Notes: a model not told the origin generated them from the sequence alone. Shown: positions 38,001-45,831, numbered from the stretch's first letter. The stretch: 64,000 bases of DNA from Siphonobacter sp. BAB-5405 (GCF_002872335.1 NZ_NJAG01000011.1:186001-250000), one strand, 5' to 3'. A program made the numbers and translations.

Positions 38001-38640
38001 GGTACTCAATGTCGCGTTCGTGCAGGGGTACGGGATTATTCCGGTCAAATACGCGGTGATTTCCGAAGTGAATATCCACGAAATCCAGAGCGTTCGGAGC
38101 CGTAAAAAACAGCGTAGCGGGCGAAGTGCCTCCAATCACGCCCGTTCCTTCACGACTTTGGTAATGCAGAATAAACAGCTTACGCAAGCCGCCGAAGTTG
38201 TAGCTGGCGGCGTCTTCGCGAAGGTACAGATCCAGGGCACTGCCCAGACGCTGGTGGTTACGCGAGCCGTTTTGCAACGTACGCAGAGCCTGTTCCCGAT
38301 CCCAGGTAATGATTCGGACCGGGCCACGGGGCGACTTGAATTTATCGTAATTGAAGAAGATTTCACCCACGTCGAAACAGGCCGAAACCAGCCGTTCGTC
38401 GTTCAAGGATCCTTTCAGGTCACTGCGTAAAATCAGATTACGGAAAGCAGATTTCACCAGATCAAATCGGGCAAACGGACTGGGAATGGACGTCGGATCT
38501 TTCTCCGTATCCCCTTTGGCCTTGTCCTGAATCGCCTCGATCAGATCGGTAGTATAGGGTTGCGAAGTAAACCAATGCCCATCAACCGAAGCCGAGCGGT
38601 CGTGCAGGTTTAGTTCGCGTTTTAATGACTGGTCTGACAT
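35077..38640 (-). CDS. Giant actin/Hsp70-superfamily ATPase with novel N-terminal region
   Basis: 1187 residues, no signal or membrane helix. The C-terminal half carries the actin/Hsp70 ATPase signatures: phosphate 1 loop DFGTTNTH at 622-629, phosphate 2 loop DIGGGTSD at 851-858 and adenosine loop FSGTGSK at 994-1000. The first 610 residues match nothing I know; they contain repeated aromatic, beta-rich stretches (e.g. LFILHYQSREGTGVIGG at 155). Much larger than DnaK (about 640) or MreB (about 345). Predicted cytoplasmic ATPase or filament of the cluster; 59 bases separate it from the next gene. Confidence 0.75.
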   Translation of the reverse strand: MSDQSLKRELNLHDRSASVDGHWFTSQPYTTDLIEAIQDKAKGDTEKDPTSIPSPFARFDLVKSAFRNLILRSDLKGSLNDERLVSACFDVGEIFFNYDKFKSPRGPVRIITWDREQALRTLQNGSRNHQRLGSALDLYLREDAASYNFGGLRKLFILHYQSREGTGVIGGTSPATLFFTAPNALDFVDIHFGNHRVFDRNNPVPLHERDIEYQVFWHGLKRFMPGFRELYPEVSEYLSRSLELLHARNYDTWQRIGSNGQNLREEAWNADFPELEFDTNYTVEFASTGQGPAFKMRKAASGPEVIQGLSHFLISPTEELDEYGVKKQRYTGKPAPMILSRDFFEPIPYTRIPWRDTIDVKHFVSEDWRTNQRQLPGQADFYPYLTTSDFLEPHLIRLVYPIHSQRYFDGGLRNVQKSYLLPLKSDFFEFFSAQDLMRGGEVNIQMEERAGGSVRVTLQIPLGKWDVAQQKVVPTGRTLKLSRMYYDDPTKSPNEEKNEGVIAEHQFGMTVFPFVKMKRPPLANFKPMYRVHLVDRDVSAQTFKNEYKLSFFDQNNQLIPVPDNRVRPRSQKDIGTGAKSEVHVVEADFERITVEVAGHRGVILPKFEVREMKDTVFTFAVDFGTTNTHVEFTTSDDRQPRPFTIDDDVQIATLHDPTFPERDGSFNGTRAIPIAELVPQEMMPEHLGEAYLCKFPQRTALIENRPNFSGENLFGFGDFNIGFLYEKRNIPKDDYTISTNLKWSDFSKNIKAQKRIEGFLQSLLLLIRNKVLINGGNLAHTELLWFYPLSMVENQRNYFEGLWNKLYAETISRERMPRKVPESIAPFYWYSRGGGSSQPIDSNIYPTALIDIGGGTSDIVIFEGNQPNMLTSVRFAGNAVFGDGFARDGAAARNGFVKKYDPEVSSHLSANFSNLHRAYESIKANNRSEDIVAFYFSLKNNLDLREKAAYDFNDRLANDSDLKIVPLVFYTAQIYHLARLMKAKDKKMPRYIAFSGTGSKLLDILTPRNVALADLAKLIFEKVYEAPYHADGLDIVRERNSPKESTCKGGLKMPGLNFSREDDGTLEAQMDRIKTVLLGTKEDRIVVRGDTYQHIDGEVLQGVADEVKAFVDMLFSLEISFSGKFGVNEGRLDQYKNILLRNLLQNVYSGWEMRRESLENLNSPVEETLFFYPLLGALNQLAWEAAS

Positions 38641-38727
38641 AAGTTCAATGAATGAAGGAGTCCATGAAAAGAGCTGATACCCGGTTCATGGCTCCGTAGG
38701 GTTCCAATGAATGAAAGCGATGCCTTC

Positions 38728-40266
38728 TTAGCTTCCGGACAGCTGCGAATATTCCTTTTGCAGGAATTGATCCGTACAGGTATTCATTAGCGTCAGGAAT
38801 TTGTCTTCCGGCGTAACGTAGGTTTTGCCCTTGGATTCCGCATTGAGGTATTCATCGAATTCCCCTTTGTTCATCTCGATTTCTACGTCTACGGTTTTCC
38901 CAAAGAAGTTTTTCTTGGTTCGCTCGAAACCGGGAATAAACTTCCCTAAATCTTCCGTCGCCAGATTGAAGGGGCGGAAGGTGCGTTTATTGAAGACGTT
39001 CCGGTCGTGATCGTTCATCTCCAGCAGCCAGGTACGGAAGTTCTCGTTGAAGTCGTGCAGATTCCGGTAGAACTTCGTCTGACGAAAATCCGAACCAATT
39101 TTGGGAGCTTCCTTACTAGTCCAGGGAGCACTGTTGCTGCCCAGAATACCATCGCGTTCCACCCGGGTTTTCAGGTATTGGCTCAGAATGCCGAACTGAC
39201 TCAGTGGTCGGGCGATGACCTGCCGCGTACGATCCACAAAATCCGCGAAATTCAGTCGGTTATTGCTCGTGCCCAAACCAAACTCCGAGTAGCGTGGATT
39301 GCGGGCAATGATTTGGCCGTCGCGTACCGTGCACTCTAGCTCGCTGGCATGTTCGCAGAAGTCTACGACCGACAGGGCCCCTACCATTTCGATGTAGTGA
39401 GCATCGTTTTGTTGCCCACCCGCTCCGGGATCGTACTCGTACGGACTCCGGTAGCTTTCGGCCAGGTAATACAGGGCGTTAAGCTTGGGATATTCTTTGT
39501 TGGAAAGGCTGTTCTGATAATAACCCAGAGCCGCTTTTGTCTTGGAAATAAAGGTAGCGTTATCGATGGCTTTGTCCTGAGCACCAGCCGAGTATACATC
39601 GAAGTACGGCTGAACCGACACGGCTCCGATCCGGGCTTCGCGAACGTCTTTGGCATCCGAGCCGCCGTACCCACGGATATTCTTGAGAATCAGCGGAAAA
39701 CCAGCGGCTCCGGTTCCTCCAAAAATGGAACTGACAATGAATACCTTATCTTCTCTCTTGAACGAGCTGACAAAGGCTTTGAACTCTTCCGATTCCCGGA
39801 ATTGGTTCAGTACGACCGAACCAATATTTGGATTCCCCACAAAACCAATATCCATTTTGGTATCCAGCTGTTCTTTGGAAAACAACAGATCAGCCAGGGC
39901 ATGATTGGATTCATCCAGCGAGTCATGGCCGATGTAATTGCCGTATTTTTCGTCGCTTACGCCCTTGAGTTCGTACTGGAACGAATCCGCAATGGAGGCA
40001 CTGGGCAACTGACGTTTCAGGGTTTGAATGTCAGTACCAAACAGTCCCGACGAAGGCGGATTTTGCAGCGAAGACCGTACGTTCTGGTATTGATTCAGAA
40101 TTTCCTTGGTTCGCTTCAGGTCTTTATTTTCCGCGTGGGGATCCATCAGAATGGGGATCACCTGCGTAGTATTACGGAGCTTAACGCCCGAAGCCAGTAG
40201 ATACGTCAGCGACTTTACCACCCGGGCTCCGGTACCTCCAATCGCAAACAAAAAGAGTCGAGACAT
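38728..40266 (-). CDS. Tubulin/FtsZ-superfamily protein of the cluster
   Basis: 512 residues, cytoplasmic. The N-terminus FLFAIGGTGARVVKSL (residues 5-20) fits the first nucleotide loop of a Rossmann-like GTPase. FIVSSIFGGTGAAGFPLIL has GGTGAAG at 183-189, the tubulin/FtsZ phosphate-binding signature GGTG[SA]G. Spacing between the two (about 170 residues) is longer than in FtsZ (about 90), with an acidic helical insertion between. The C-terminal third is unassigned. Represents a divergent 'tubulin-like' family; whether it polymerises is unknown. Confidence 0.75.
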   Translation of the reverse strand: MSRLFLFAIGGTGARVVKSLTYLLASGVKLRNTTQVIPILMDPHAENKDLKRTKEILNQYQNVRSSLQNPPSSGLFGTDIQTLKRQLPSASIADSFQYELKGVSDEKYGNYIGHDSLDESNHALADLLFSKEQLDTKMDIGFVGNPNIGSVVLNQFRESEEFKAFVSSFKREDKVFIVSSIFGGTGAAGFPLILKNIRGYGGSDAKDVREARIGAVSVQPYFDVYSAGAQDKAIDNATFISKTKAALGYYQNSLSNKEYPKLNALYYLAESYRSPYEYDPGAGGQQNDAHYIEMVGALSVVDFCEHASELECTVRDGQIIARNPRYSEFGLGTSNNRLNFADFVDRTRQVIARPLSQFGILSQYLKTRVERDGILGSNSAPWTSKEAPKIGSDFRQTKFYRNLHDFNENFRTWLLEMNDHDRNVFNKRTFRPFNLATEDLGKFIPGFERTKKNFFGKTVDVEIEMNKGEFDEYLNAESKGKTYVTPEDKFLTLMNTCTDQFLQKEYSQLSGS

Positions 40267-40268
40267 GG

Positions 40269-40380
40269 GAGTTTTCAGTTTTCAGTTTTGAGTTTTCAGC
40301 GGCCGCCGCTGCGGTTTAGAGTTTTCAATGATTCTACGATGCAAGAGTCGACCACTGAAAACAGAAAACCGACAACAGTA
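40269..40380. repeat. Short tandem-like AGTTTTC repeats between cluster genes
   Basis: Four near-copies of (C/G)AGTTTT(C/G) in tandem at about 40269-40300 and one at about 40319, a GC-rich hairpin AGCGG-CCG-CCGCT beside them, and the inverted form CTGAAAACAGAAAAC near 40355-40369. The arms can pair, giving a long-range stem. Noncoding; likely an interspersed repeat. Confidence 0.45.
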
Positions 40381-40386
40381 AACTGA

Positions 40387-40812
40387 TCAAAATGGAATTT
40401 TCCGGTTGTTGGTACTTACGTTTTTTACAACCAGCGATAGTACAAAAAAGAGAATAGCCGCCAGTATCAGCATTTCGAAGCCAAAGCCGAAGAAGATACT
40501 GCCGCCCTGATCAAAAAACCGACCCTGCTCGGGGTGTCCCTTCCGGCGGGGAATTTCCTGAGCCGCCTTTTGCGAACAGGTCACAATAGCGACGATCATG
40601 GTCAGTACGGCACTGCTACCCAGTACGGCCAGCCAGGTAGAGGCTTTGGCGTAACGTACTTTGTTCATCCCGAAATAATATATCGCTACTCCTACCAGTA
40701 CAAAGACCAGCATGGTGAGCGTCAGGGAGGTCAGCAGCGTTTCGTCGTATAAATCATTGAGCAGGGAGTTCTCAACAAAGAGAGCGTAAAAGTCGTACAG
40801 TAGATTTTCCAT
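40387..40812 (-). CDS. Three-helix membrane protein of the cluster
   Basis: 141 residues with three membrane helices at about 28-48 (LTSLTLTMLVFVLVGVAIYYF), 60-83 (WLAVLGSSAVLTMIVAIVTC) and 107-128 (FGFGFEMLILAAILFFVLSLVV). Its ATG overlaps the stop of the vWA-like lipoprotein gene (TAATG), so the two are coupled. No recognised family; predicted inner-membrane subunit of the machine. Confidence 0.65.
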   Translation of the reverse strand: MENLLYDFYALFVENSLLNDLYDETLLTSLTLTMLVFVLVGVAIYYFGMNKVRYAKASTWLAVLGSSAVLTMIVAIVTCSQKAAQEIPRRKGHPEQGRFFDQGGSIFFGFGFEMLILAAILFFVLSLVVKNVSTNNRKIPF

Positions 40813-42143
40813 TAATTATTCAAAGTAAGGCTGATTGTAAAATAGGTGTCGGCGTTTTGGGGATTGTACGCTTTTTCAATACCCCGGGTAAAGTTGAGCA
40901 AACCGAACGTGGTTTCCGCAAAGGCATCGGCATTCGGGTTACTATCATCCTGCGTATGCGTTTGCGTAATCCAGCGGGGCGGGAATTTACGTTTGAGTCG
41001 AATGTTAATTTCACGTTTTCCCCCACCCTGCGGTTCTGGCGTAGTGAGCAAAAACTTGTGGGTATAGCCCTCCGGCCCTTTCTCCGCTACAATTTTCTGG
41101 ATTTTAAAGCCTTCGTCCGATTCAATCTCGTAGGATTTGGGATCGGCCTTGTAGGATTCCGGCAGATAAAAACCGCCCAGATCGACGCCCAGAGCAATGG
41201 TCAGCCCCCGCGTTTTGCGGTCGGCCTTAATATTTTCGAGCGTATGCACGATGTTGGAGCGTTCCTTGCGTTCCTGACGACTTTGCTCAAATTGCCCGGC
41301 CTGTTCGGCGTCTTTTAATAACACCGTATAAAATGGAAGGTTATCGGTGGCACTGGTAAAATAATGGAAAGAGTCGAAGCCCGGCAATTCAGAGAAGCGA
41401 GAAAGCGACTCAAATTTAGGATCTGCCAGCAGAGCTTTCATCGTGGCGTTCGTAGCCATCAGGGCAATGTAATACGGCCGCGAACCACTGTAGGGTTTAC
41501 CTCCGCCGTTGTGGGGATAGTACGTACCCTTGAACTGACCATTGAGTTTCAGCAGCAAAAGCGACTTTCCTTTGGTCTGCGGAGCAAAGGTCGTTTGCAT
41601 GAGTGTTTCTACATCCGCCAGAATTTTCGTTGCCGACTGGGCGGTCGTTGATTCCGTCGAGTAGATCAGGTCCGAAAACAGGACGCCTACCTCTCCTTCT
41701 TTCAGGTCGGAAAGAATCGTTTTAAAAATAAGGCTGAAATCAGTGTGTTTGGAGTCGCCTTTCCCTTTGGTTAGCGTGAAAATATTGGGTTGTTCCACCA
41801 ACTGCTGGAAACTCACCCCCATCGGATACACGTTATCATTGACAACGAACAATTCCGTCGAACCCGACTTCTGGGTTTCAAATTCCGTCAGCAGTTTCTG
41901 GAGAGCTTCGTCAAATTCTCCCGTACTCCCCGCCGCATCGTAGGGAAACATACTGCCACTGGCTTCCAGATAAAGCTTGGCTTTGAGGTTTTTAGGAGAT
42001 AGAATTATCTCCTTCGGAGGGGGGACTACTTCCACACTATCAATATGCTGATCAGGGCCTTTGCCAGGGCCACATTGTATCAGCAACAAACATAATATGG
42101 TTGCTAAAGCATAATAATAGGTTCGAGACCAGAATATGTACAT
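40812..42143 (-). CDS. vWA-like lipoprotein, first gene of the cluster
   Basis: 443 residues. The N-terminus YALATILCLLLIQC has a lipoprotein-like signal with Cys24, though Gln before the Cys is unusual. Residues about 55-240 read as a von Willebrand A fold: strand then EASGS at 60-64 in place of the DxSxS metal motif, ELFVVNDNVYPM, HTDFSLIF with the MIDAS Thr134, and GVLFSDLIYS with Asp158. A beta-rich C-terminal domain follows. Metal-dependent ligand binding in the periplasm is plausible. First in the operon, coupled to the membrane protein behind it. Confidence 0.65.
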   Translation of the reverse strand: MYIFWSRTYYYALATILCLLLIQCGPGKGPDQHIDSVEVVPPPKEIILSPKNLKAKLYLEASGSMFPYDAAGSTGEFDEALQKLLTEFETQKSGSTELFVVNDNVYPMGVSFQQLVEQPNIFTLTKGKGDSKHTDFSLIFKTILSDLKEGEVGVLFSDLIYSTESTTAQSATKILADVETLMQTTFAPQTKGKSLLLLKLNGQFKGTYYPHNGGGKPYSGSRPYYIALMATNATMKALLADPKFESLSRFSELPGFDSFHYFTSATDNLPFYTVLLKDAEQAGQFEQSRQERKERSNIVHTLENIKADRKTRGLTIALGVDLGGFYLPESYKADPKSYEIESDEGFKIQKIVAEKGPEGYTHKFLLTTPEPQGGGKREINIRLKRKFPPRWITQTHTQDDSNPNADAFAETTFGLLNFTRGIEKAYNPQNADTYFTISLTLNN

Positions 42144-42527
42144 AAGATTACAAATGCTTGGAGAGTTTCTAGAAAAACTCCCGTACCAGAGAACGACGCG
42201 AACTTGTTCCGAATTTTACGAAACTCCAACTGATTTATGGCCTAAGGGCAGATTTTTCTTACCAATGTATATAAATCGCCGTTAGCGTGTCCTGAAAAGC
42301 TTGCTGGCTTATCACTATCCCCACTACCCCTCTCTTACGCTTTGACTGCATCAGTCACTTTTGCATCTACTTTACTCGGCTAAGTATTTATCTCTTTAAC
42401 GAGTATAAATAACCATTCGACGACAATTAGTAACTATTCAACTAACAAATAATATTTAAGCTTATATACTCATTTTACTTTACATCACTATCCAACGAAT
42501 CATCTATACTTTTTACAAATCCTATCC
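42144..42527. other. Divergent promoter region of the cluster and the outer-membrane barrel gene
   Basis: 384 AT-rich bases without a gene. It must hold the promoter of the minus-strand cluster and of the plus-strand barrel gene. I find no full TTTG-N19-21-TAnnTTTG match on either strand. Confidence 0.4.
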
Positions 42528-43100
42528 ATGAAAAAAGTACTTTTCAGTCTATGCTTCCTAACCTTCAGCATGGCCGGAGCCTTTGCTCAACAAAATACCG
42601 TGCTGGTGTACGGGACGCTAGGTTTAGAATCTCAGAAATTAAGTGGGTCGAGTGCGAAATCGAATACGTTCAACTTTAGTCCTGCCGTGGGTTACCAATG
42701 GGATGACCACTGGACGGGTGGTCTGGTCTTAGGCACGAGTTCTACGAAATCAACCACTGCCAGTGGAGCGGATCTGAAAACTTCTCAATTCACCGTAGGT
42801 CCGTTTGTCCGTTATGCCTGGGCTTTGTCGGACATCTTCGCTGTGTATGGTCAATTCAATGCTACTTACCTCTCCGGAAAGCAGGATGCGGATACTCGCT
42901 ACAACGGCTTTCAGGGCGTATTCTTTCCGGCGATCGGCGTGAACATGAAAAATGGATTCGCCCTGAACTTTGGTTTTGGGAACCTGAGCTACAGTACGGC
43001 CAAGGTTAAAAACTCGTCCAGCAACCTGAATGATTTTAAACTAACCTTTGGAGATGGCGTAAACTTTGGCATCTCCAAAAACTTTGGTTTGAAAAAGTAG
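42528..43100 (+). CDS. Outer-membrane beta-barrel protein (porin-like family)
   Basis: 190 residues: signal peptide ending GAFAQ (about 21), then alternating hydrophobic/polar strands with many Gly and aromatic residues (YGTLGLESQKL, AVGYQWDDHWTGGLVLG, VGPFVRYAWALSDIFAVYGQFNATYLSG, FALNFGFGNLSYS), ending in GISKNFGLKK. Size and pattern fit an eight-stranded OmpX/OmpA-like barrel common in Bacteroidota. Divergent from the 31-42 kb cluster; a functional link is not shown. Confidence 0.8.
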   Translation: MKKVLFSLCFLTFSMAGAFAQQNTVLVYGTLGLESQKLSGSSAKSNTFNFSPAVGYQWDDHWTGGLVLGTSSTKSTTASGADLKTSQFTVGPFVRYAWALSDIFAVYGQFNATYLSGKQDADTRYNGFQGVFFPAIGVNMKNGFALNFGFGNLSYSTAKVKNSSSNLNDFKLTFGDGVNFGISKNFGLKK

Positions 43101-43133
43101 TCCCGATTCAAATATTTTTCCTTCAGCCTTTAT

Positions 43134-43176
43134 AAACCGAAAGAGATTCCTGTAGCTCAGGAATCTCTTTCGGTTT
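43134..43176. terminator. Bidirectional terminator
   Basis: Perfect 19-base arms 43134-43152 and 43158-43176 with a 5-base loop, followed by T; between convergent genes. Confidence 0.93.
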
Positions 43177-43204
43177 TTTATTCAGCGTTGGTGGTAACGC
43201 CCGT

Positions 43205-45541
43205 TTATAACTTATAAGATAGACTGACGAGTAACTGTCTGGGGTTTTGTGGATCATAGTTAAGTCCCCAGTATCGTTTATCGGTCAGGTTATTACACTT
43301 GATTCCCAGTCGCCATTGGGGCTGATCGTAATACACGGTCGCATCAAACTTTGTATAGGCGGGTATCGTGATTCCTCCACCGACGTTATTGGGATAGATT
43401 GTACTAACGTGATTCCCGCCAATGCCTAGCCCCCATCCTTTCGCCGCTCCCTGCGTGAATTTATAACTAGCCCAGAAGTTAGCAATATCGGCCGGCAAGC
43501 CATTGCTCAAGCCTTCCTGACTGGCATTGGCCCGGGTGTATTTGTATTCATTGTGTCCATAACCCAAAATCAGATTTAAGCCGGGTAAGGGATTAGCCAC
43601 GATGTCTACCTCAACCCCTTTACTTTTTTGCTGACCATCCTGAATGGAAAACCCGGGCCGCGTTGGATCCGTGCGTATGGCATTTTTCAGATCAATTTCG
43701 TAGTAACTCACCGTAGCCGTAAGTTTCTGGGCCAAAGCCTCCGTTTTTACCCCTACTTCCCACTGATTACCGTATTGCGGCAAGGGCGTCAGGATTGAAT
43801 TGTCGGGCTGAGTAACGGGAGCTACGTTTTGAAAGCCATTCATGTAGTTGGCAAACACCGAAAGTTGCTCTTTGATGGGTTGATACACCAGACCGAACTT
43901 GGGAGAAACGGCCGTTTGGCTGTACACCCCGGCTGCCGCTGCGGGTTGTCCGTTGACAGAAGTGCCCTTGTTATCGAATTTTTCGACCCGTACGCTCAGC
44001 ATCGCCATCAAGCGATCCGTCAGATTCAGTATATCTGATACATATGCACTATAGCGATACTGTTCAGCGAAGGTATTCGTGAGGTTCGCATTCGCGACCA
44101 TGTTTTCCAGACGGGAGAGGGAGATCGGTACAATCGGTTTACGGATATTGATTACATCGTAATTCACAATGCCGTACGACTGCGTCAGGCTGGCCGTGTA
44201 ATATGCATCGACACCGACAACCATCCGGTTTTTGAAACGGCCGATCTGAAAGTCACCCGTGAAATTCTGCTGAAACTGCATGGAGCGGGTGTAGCTATTC
44301 CGAGCCGCCGAAAGACTACGGGCAATGGTACTATCACTCGTCCAGGTAGCCGGGTACATATAGTTGACATTATCGTACTGAATGTTTCCGTAGGCGTACT
44401 GCGTGGCGGAAGTCCACTGATCCGAAAGTTTGTACTCTGCCTTGGCAAAGACGTTGTGCGTACCCATTTTCAGGAGCGGATCATTGCTGTTGATGGCCTG
44501 ATCGTATGCCAGCGGCGTATCCTTGATATTTTTGAATCCTGCTTTGCCAAAGGCATACGCGGGAAGCGTAGTACGGTTCGTCCGGAAAAACTCGGCATCA
44601 ATGTGTAAGGAAAGGCGATCATTGACTTTAAAAGACAAACTGGGGGCAACGGTATAATTCCGATTGAAGCCGTAAGTCTGAAAGCTTTTTTCATTGTGCG
44701 AAGCCAAATTCAGGCGGAACAGAGCCGTTTTCTCTTTATTGAGCGGCGTGTTGACATCCGCAGCCAGTCGATTCAAGCTCCAACTGCCGCCCGTATAGGA
44801 AATCTCACCGCCAAAATCAGCGTATGGCTTTTTCGTAACCAGATTGGAAAACCCACCAAAAGAAATTAGACTGGAACCAAAGAGCGTACCGGAGGGTCCT
44901 TTCAGTACTTCTACCCGCTCCACATTGATGGGGTCAATTCCCGCACTTTGTTGCGAAGCCATGCCATTCCGCATCTGACTGGTTACCCAGAATCCGCGTA
45001 GGATCAGGTAGGTAACGCCATTGTTCACACCACCGAATCCAACCCCGGCACCGGGCACGTTTTGTAACAGGTTTTTATAGTCTACGGCGATTTGCTCGGT
45101 AGCAAGCTCTTTGGAAAGAACATTATATACCTGCGGATTCTCCAGATTCTTGATGGGTAACCGGGCTACATATTCACTTTCTTTATTCCCGAACTTGTTG
45201 GTGCCTTTCACCAGTACCTCTTCGAGTTGTTCCGCCGTCTCTACCAGCGTAAAATCGGCCTGCGTGGTTTCGTTTTCACGAACTTCCAGCTCACGCTCCT
45301 GGCTTTTCAGGCCGACAAAACTCACGCGTAAGGTATATGTACCAGCTTTTACTTTTTCGATGGCATACTGGCCTGACTCGTTAGAAGTAGCTCCGACCGA
45401 ACGACCCTTGAGCGAAATCGTTACCTGACTGGTCGGTTTACCGTCAGAACTCGTGATAGTCCCCTGAATACGGCCCGTTTGTGCCCAAAGGCTTGTGCAT
45501 GCCCCAAGCAGCATCAGAAAGAGTAGATAGTTTTTTTTCAT
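43205..45541 (-). CDS. TonB-dependent siderophore-type receptor with N-terminal carboxypeptidase-like domain
   Basis: 778 residues from the ATG at 45541 (MKKNYLLFLMLLGACTSLWAQ, a signal peptide); the longer frame to 45688 is leader sequence. After a CarboxypepD_reg-like domain (about 22-100, GRIQGTITSSDGKPTSQVTISLKG) come a plug domain (LLQNVPGAGVGFGGVNNGVTYLILRGF; VEVLKGPSGTLFGS) and a 22-strand barrel ending SLSYKL. This matches FhuA-like ferric-siderophore receptors, which import ferric complexes with TonB energy. A ferritin gene lies 0.9 kb away. The leader has a terminator-like hairpin and AT-rich direct repeats. Confidence 0.9.
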   Translation of the reverse strand: MKKNYLLFLMLLGACTSLWAQTGRIQGTITSSDGKPTSQVTISLKGRSVGATSNESGQYAIEKVKAGTYTLRVSFVGLKSQERELEVRENETTQADFTLVETAEQLEEVLVKGTNKFGNKESEYVARLPIKNLENPQVYNVLSKELATEQIAVDYKNLLQNVPGAGVGFGGVNNGVTYLILRGFWVTSQMRNGMASQQSAGIDPINVERVEVLKGPSGTLFGSSLISFGGFSNLVTKKPYADFGGEISYTGGSWSLNRLAADVNTPLNKEKTALFRLNLASHNEKSFQTYGFNRNYTVAPSLSFKVNDRLSLHIDAEFFRTNRTTLPAYAFGKAGFKNIKDTPLAYDQAINSNDPLLKMGTHNVFAKAEYKLSDQWTSATQYAYGNIQYDNVNYMYPATWTSDSTIARSLSAARNSYTRSMQFQQNFTGDFQIGRFKNRMVVGVDAYYTASLTQSYGIVNYDVINIRKPIVPISLSRLENMVANANLTNTFAEQYRYSAYVSDILNLTDRLMAMLSVRVEKFDNKGTSVNGQPAAAAGVYSQTAVSPKFGLVYQPIKEQLSVFANYMNGFQNVAPVTQPDNSILTPLPQYGNQWEVGVKTEALAQKLTATVSYYEIDLKNAIRTDPTRPGFSIQDGQQKSKGVEVDIVANPLPGLNLILGYGHNEYKYTRANASQEGLSNGLPADIANFWASYKFTQGAAKGWGLGIGGNHVSTIYPNNVGGGITIPAYTKFDATVYYDQPQWRLGIKCNNLTDKRYWGLNYDPQNPRQLLVSLSYKL

Positions 45542-45597
45542 GGAGAAGAAGGGAATAAAATGAGGGGTGCAATGGAGAAGAGAGGATAGCTCCTCAT

Positions 45598-45629
45598 AAA
45601 AAAAGCCCTCGCAAGACGAAGGCTTTTTT
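45598..45629. promoter_or_regulatory. Terminator-like hairpin in the receptor leader
   Basis: Stem-loop at 45605-45623 flanked by A7 and T6, so it has an intrinsic-terminator shape on either strand. No plus-strand gene ends here; on the minus strand it lies between the likely promoter and the receptor start, suggesting attenuation. Confidence 0.45.
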
Positions 45630-45732
45630 CTAATAACAACGAGCAAAAAAACGATGGAGTGCTTAAGATGAAGCTGTCCCCTAACCATTAGTCCATCTTA
45701 GACATTGCAAAGGAAGTAGTTTATTTAGATTT

Positions 45733-45777
45733 ATTCCAAATAATTTTCAAATAATTTTTATTGATTCTAAATAATTT
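45733..45777. promoter_or_regulatory. Three direct repeats of an AAATAATTT box (candidate metal-regulator site)
   Basis: ATTCCAAATAATTT at 45733-45746, TTTCAAATAATTT at 45745-45757 and ATTCTAAATAATTT at 45764-45777. They lie in the divergent region between the receptor and the 116-residue protein gene and reach the -33 box of the latter. The AT-rich, repeated form recalls Fur-type sites, but the regulator is not identified. Confidence 0.4.
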
Positions 45778-45807
45778 GTTTCTATCACCCTTCTGTCTTT
45801 ATCTTTG
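45775..45807 (+). promoter_or_regulatory. Bacteroidota-type promoter of the 116-residue protein gene
   Basis: TTTG at 45775-45778 and TATCTTTG at 45800-45807 with a 21-base spacer, an exact fit to the TTTG/TAnnTTTG consensus; 25 bases before the start codon, followed by GAGGAG. Confidence 0.75.
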
Positions 45808-45831
45808 AGGAGATTTTCACGTACCCGTTCC

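Noticed and set aside
39349-40200. 283-residue plus-strand frame opposite the tubulin-like gene
   Set aside because: Antisense shadow; the minus-strand frame has GGTG nucleotide motifs and fits the operon.
40269-40326. Possible CRISPR-like array
   Set aside because: The AGTTTTC repeats are seven to eight bases, tandem and without spacers, and no cas gene is present.
31129-42143. Calling the cluster a Zorya defence system
   Set aside because: Only the stator pair resembles ZorAB; no Zorya effector gene is present and the neighbours are different, so resemblance is limited to architecture.
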